From CAZGOM01 sp964542875 (GTDB taxonomy: Bacteria; Planctomycetota; Phycisphaerae; Phycisphaerales; Phycisphaeraceae): a DNA stretch of 24,818 nucleotides. How positions within the stretch are numbered: position 1 is the first letter of the stretch; each line of letters begins with the position of its first letter. The notes beneath the pieces were generated by a model, which saw only the letters and a program-made list of their open reading frames with translations, did no database searches and was not told the DNA's origin. Made by a program: the position numbers and the translations under genes. The stretch is taken from assembly GCA_964542875.1 (NCBI GenBank), contig CAZIWA010000081.1:1-24818 (forward strand), written 5' to 3'. This document shows, one piece after another, positions 22,763-24,818 of this stretch.

Positions 22763-24301
22763 TCAGTTGGGCTTGACCAGTGTGGATGATCCCTCATCGA
22801 TGTAGGTGGATTTGCCGCAGGTGGTGATGGTGAGGATTTGTGTCCATTGGCCTGCGGTGGCGCGGTGGACTTGGGTCTGAGGCTCAGGTGGTTTTTCCTT
22901 GGATTGGGTGAGCGCTTCGACGAGGACGCGGCCGTCCATTTTGGCGGCTTCATCCGGCAGGCCCAGAAGAGTGAGGATGGTGGGGGCGACGTCGATGTTG
23001 CCGGAAGGGGTTTGACTGACGAGCCCGGGGCGGATGCCGGCGCCGATGGCGATGAGCGTGTTATGGAGGTCGTAAGGGCTGAGGGTGACGTGCATGCCGG
23101 AGCCGATTTTAAGGGCGCTGGCGATATCGCAGATGACCGTTCCGGGAACGCCGTTGGCAGGGGTTTGCGCGGTCCACTTGAGGGACATGACGACATCCGG
23201 CGCGTCTTTGGAGCCGATGAAGGCCTGTGTCAGCGGGAAGGTGCCGGGAATGCCTTCGCGGGTGAAGAGGACGCCGGCGTAGTCAGTGGTTTGAAGGTGT
23301 GAGACGAGTTTTTGAATGTCTTCTTTTTTGTGGTCGACGACGTAGAAGGTGACGGTTCCGCCATTGCCGACGACGAGGATGTCGCCGGGTTTTGCGGGTT
23401 CTTTGAAGTCGCGGACGGTGGAGAGTTTCGCGTTGTCTTCAATGGAGCCCGAGACGTCTTCAAATCGGGTGATGGTGGAGAAGCCATGATCGGAGACGAT
23501 CAAAAGGGCGGTGCTTTCCCACAAGCCTTTTTTCTTCAAGGCGTCAACGACGTTCTGAAGGCAGGTGTCGCTGCTTTTGAGCGCGTCTTTGCCGGGCGCC
23601 GAGAGGATGCCGGCGCCGTGCTGGGCAAAGTCCGGTTCGCTGAGCCAAAGGTGGGTGAACCGGGGAAGGGTGCCGTCGTTGATCCGGTCAACGATGCGGG
23701 CGGTGGTCCAGGCGTCCTGCTGGGTGTTGGCGGCTTTGGCGGCCACGGCTTTGGGCGGGAAGGGGGGCCAGGATTTTGAGGTTGCGGGGTCAGGGGTTTT
23801 GGCTTCGCCGGCATAGATGACGACGGAGGTGTCGCCCGGTGCGCGGGTGTCCAGCGGGTTGGCGAGCTTCACGACGGGTTTGGTGCCGGAAATGAGGGAG
23901 GGCTGGCCGTGCGCGGCGAGGATTTGCGCGATGGTGGGCGTGAGGAGTTTGAGGACATGGGTGGGGACAGCTTCCTTGGGGTTGACGTCGGGACGGAATT
24001 CGCGGTTGGCGATGATCCCGTTGTTTTGCGGGTATCGGCCGGTGGAGAGAACCGAGCCGTTAACCTCCGTGGACGAAGGATAAACGGGGTGGTGTCTGGC
24101 GAAGCGCGTGCCCTGCTGGCCCAGCGTATGCAGCGTGGGCATGAGGTCAGGGGTGATCAAGTCAGGCCGCAAGCCGTCCATGGTGATGAGGATGACGCGG
24201 TCCGGGAGCGGCGGAGTGGCGGAAGGATCCGCGTGGGCGGAAATGGCGATAAAGAGTGTGAAAAGGACGGCGAAGCAGGAGCGGCGAGTGATGTGATTCA
24301 T
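22763..24301 (-). CDS. Secreted type I phosphodiesterase/nucleotide pyrophosphatase family protein
   Basis: The 512-residue protein belongs to the alkaline phosphatase superfamily. A signal peptide occupies residues 1-24 (cleavage after AHA), so it is periplasmic or secreted. Metal and nucleophile residues are D42 (MDGLRPD), T78 (YPSSTEVNGS), D224 and H228 (SEPDFAQHG), D271-H272 (SDHGF) and H404 (SGMHVTLSPYDLHNT). This matches the NPP family, which cleaves phosphodiesters or nucleotide pyrophosphates. The C-terminal tail after about 470 is not recognised. The ATG at 24301 has a weak ribosome binding site. Copy B of the repeat lies 44 bp beyond the stop. Confidence 0.93.
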   Translation of the reverse strand: MNHITRRSCFAVLFTLFIAISAHADPSATPPLPDRVILITMDGLRPDLITPDLMPTLHTLGQQGTRFARHHPVYPSSTEVNGSVLSTGRYPQNNGIIANREFRPDVNPKEAVPTHVLKLLTPTIAQILAAHGQPSLISGTKPVVKLANPLDTRAPGDTSVVIYAGEAKTPDPATSKSWPPFPPKAVAAKAANTQQDAWTTARIVDRINDGTLPRFTHLWLSEPDFAQHGAGILSAPGKDALKSSDTCLQNVVDALKKKGLWESTALLIVSDHGFSTITRFEDVSGSIEDNAKLSTVRDFKEPAKPGDILVVGNGGTVTFYVVDHKKEDIQKLVSHLQTTDYAGVLFTREGIPGTFPLTQAFIGSKDAPDVVMSLKWTAQTPANGVPGTVICDIASALKIGSGMHVTLSPYDLHNTLIAIGAGIRPGLVSQTPSGNIDVAPTILTLLGLPDEAAKMDGRVLVEALTQSKEKPPEPQTQVHRATAGQWTQILTITTCGKSTYIDEGSSTLVKPN

Positions 24302-24401
24302 GCCACTTTTTTTAGTGGAGCGGTGTTAGGATTTGGCGTGGAAATGAGGGGATTTTCAGGGTTCGCCGCAAGCGCAAGCGATGGATTTGTTATGGATGGA
24401 G

Positions 24402-24818
24402 TTAATGATTGAGCGCGTTTTGTGCATCGCGGATGTATGAAATAATGGTTTCGAGGGATTTTTCGTCGTCGATGTATTCATCCCATCCGCGTTGGGTCCA
24501 CCAGTCTGCGTGTGATGGGAACTGTTCATTGAGATGACGGGTGCACCAGGCTTTGAATTGCTCGCGCGGGATGTTGATTTTGCGGTTGGCGCGGTGATTG
24601 CGACATGGACGTGATTGGTGCGGCAGTTGACGGCGTGGAGTATCCATTGCCTGTGGATGCAGTGATTGGCGATGGTTTTTTCGATGAGTTGGCGTTGAGG
24701 TGGGGTGAGAATGACCGGATGCGAATTCAGGTGAAGCCGAGATTCGATATTCCGGAGTTCATTGGGGCGCTGGACGCGGCCGTTTTGAAACCAGCCACGG
24801 TGGTCACCCGGAAGCCAG
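24402..24818 (-). pseudogene. Frameshifted IS200-like (REP-associated type) transposase, partial
   Basis: Reading leftward from the window edge, one frame encodes an internal part of a Y1 transposase: WLPGDHRGWF, NSHPVILTPPQRQLIE, then HAVNCRTNHVHVAIT. The HVH of NHVHV is the HUH metal-binding motif. Near 24583-24592 the homology moves to another frame and continues as QFKAWCTRHL, WWTQRG, then SLETIISYIRDAQ, where the tyrosine is the likely catalytic residue. One base appears to be missing at the CCAACC run. The frame change implies a pseudogene or a sequencing error. The 5' part extends past the window. Confidence 0.85.

Overview
The window looks like chromosomal DNA of a high-GC bacterium, most likely a planctomycete and possibly of the class Phycisphaerae. 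This placement is inferred from gene content: a prepilin-type protein with the H-X9-DG motif, a GntR/LacI-hybrid sugar regulator, sulfatase and phosphodiesterase genes, a phytanoyl-CoA dioxygenase family enzyme, a cytosolic ceramidase-like protein and a secreted beta-helix protein. No rRNA, tRNA, CRISPR array or complete insertion sequence was found. The + strand is visibly G-rich under genes of both orientations.

Layout. 1-1341 (minus): heptanucleotide repeat, trmD and rpsP, without rimM between them. 1342-1658: spacer with a 142-bp inverted-repeat element (copy A). 1659-3677 (plus): cytosolic sulfatase and a small membrane-anchored protein. 3737-7550 (minus): regulator, prepilin-like protein and secreted beta-helix protein, which read as a small polysaccharide locus with a candidate promoter and operator. 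8053-11205 (plus): ctaA, ctaB and an ABC ATPase, the heme A branch of cytochrome oxidase assembly. 11399-14896 (minus): TIM-barrel sugar isomerase-like protein, GH32-like hydrolase and aldo/keto reductase, the last two overlapping by 4 bp. 15103-16919: a PhyH-family oxygenase divergent from an AraC regulator. 17008-21239: NagA-like deacetylase (plus), an S66 peptidase-VOC fusion (minus) and a ceramidase-like protein (plus). 21341-22434 (minus): DUF2314/zinc-ribbon protein and a four-helix membrane protein. 22581-22718: the second inverted-repeat element (copy B). 22763-24301 (minus): secreted phosphodiesterase/pyrophosphatase. 24402-24818 (minus): a frameshifted IS200-like (REP-associated type) transposase running off the window edge.

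The genes suggest a carbohydrate scavenger: sulfatase, beta-helix and GH32 proteins process glycans, and the isomerase, reductase and NagA-like enzyme act on released sugars. Local GntR/LacI and AraC regulators probably give substrate control.

The main unexplained structure is in the spacers. Copies A and B of the ~140-bp element have 18-bp terminal inverted repeats and internal hairpins whose differences mostly keep base pairing. Several other spacers hold arrays of 7-bp units (GAAACCC, GATGTTA, GAATTAY), some close to promoters.
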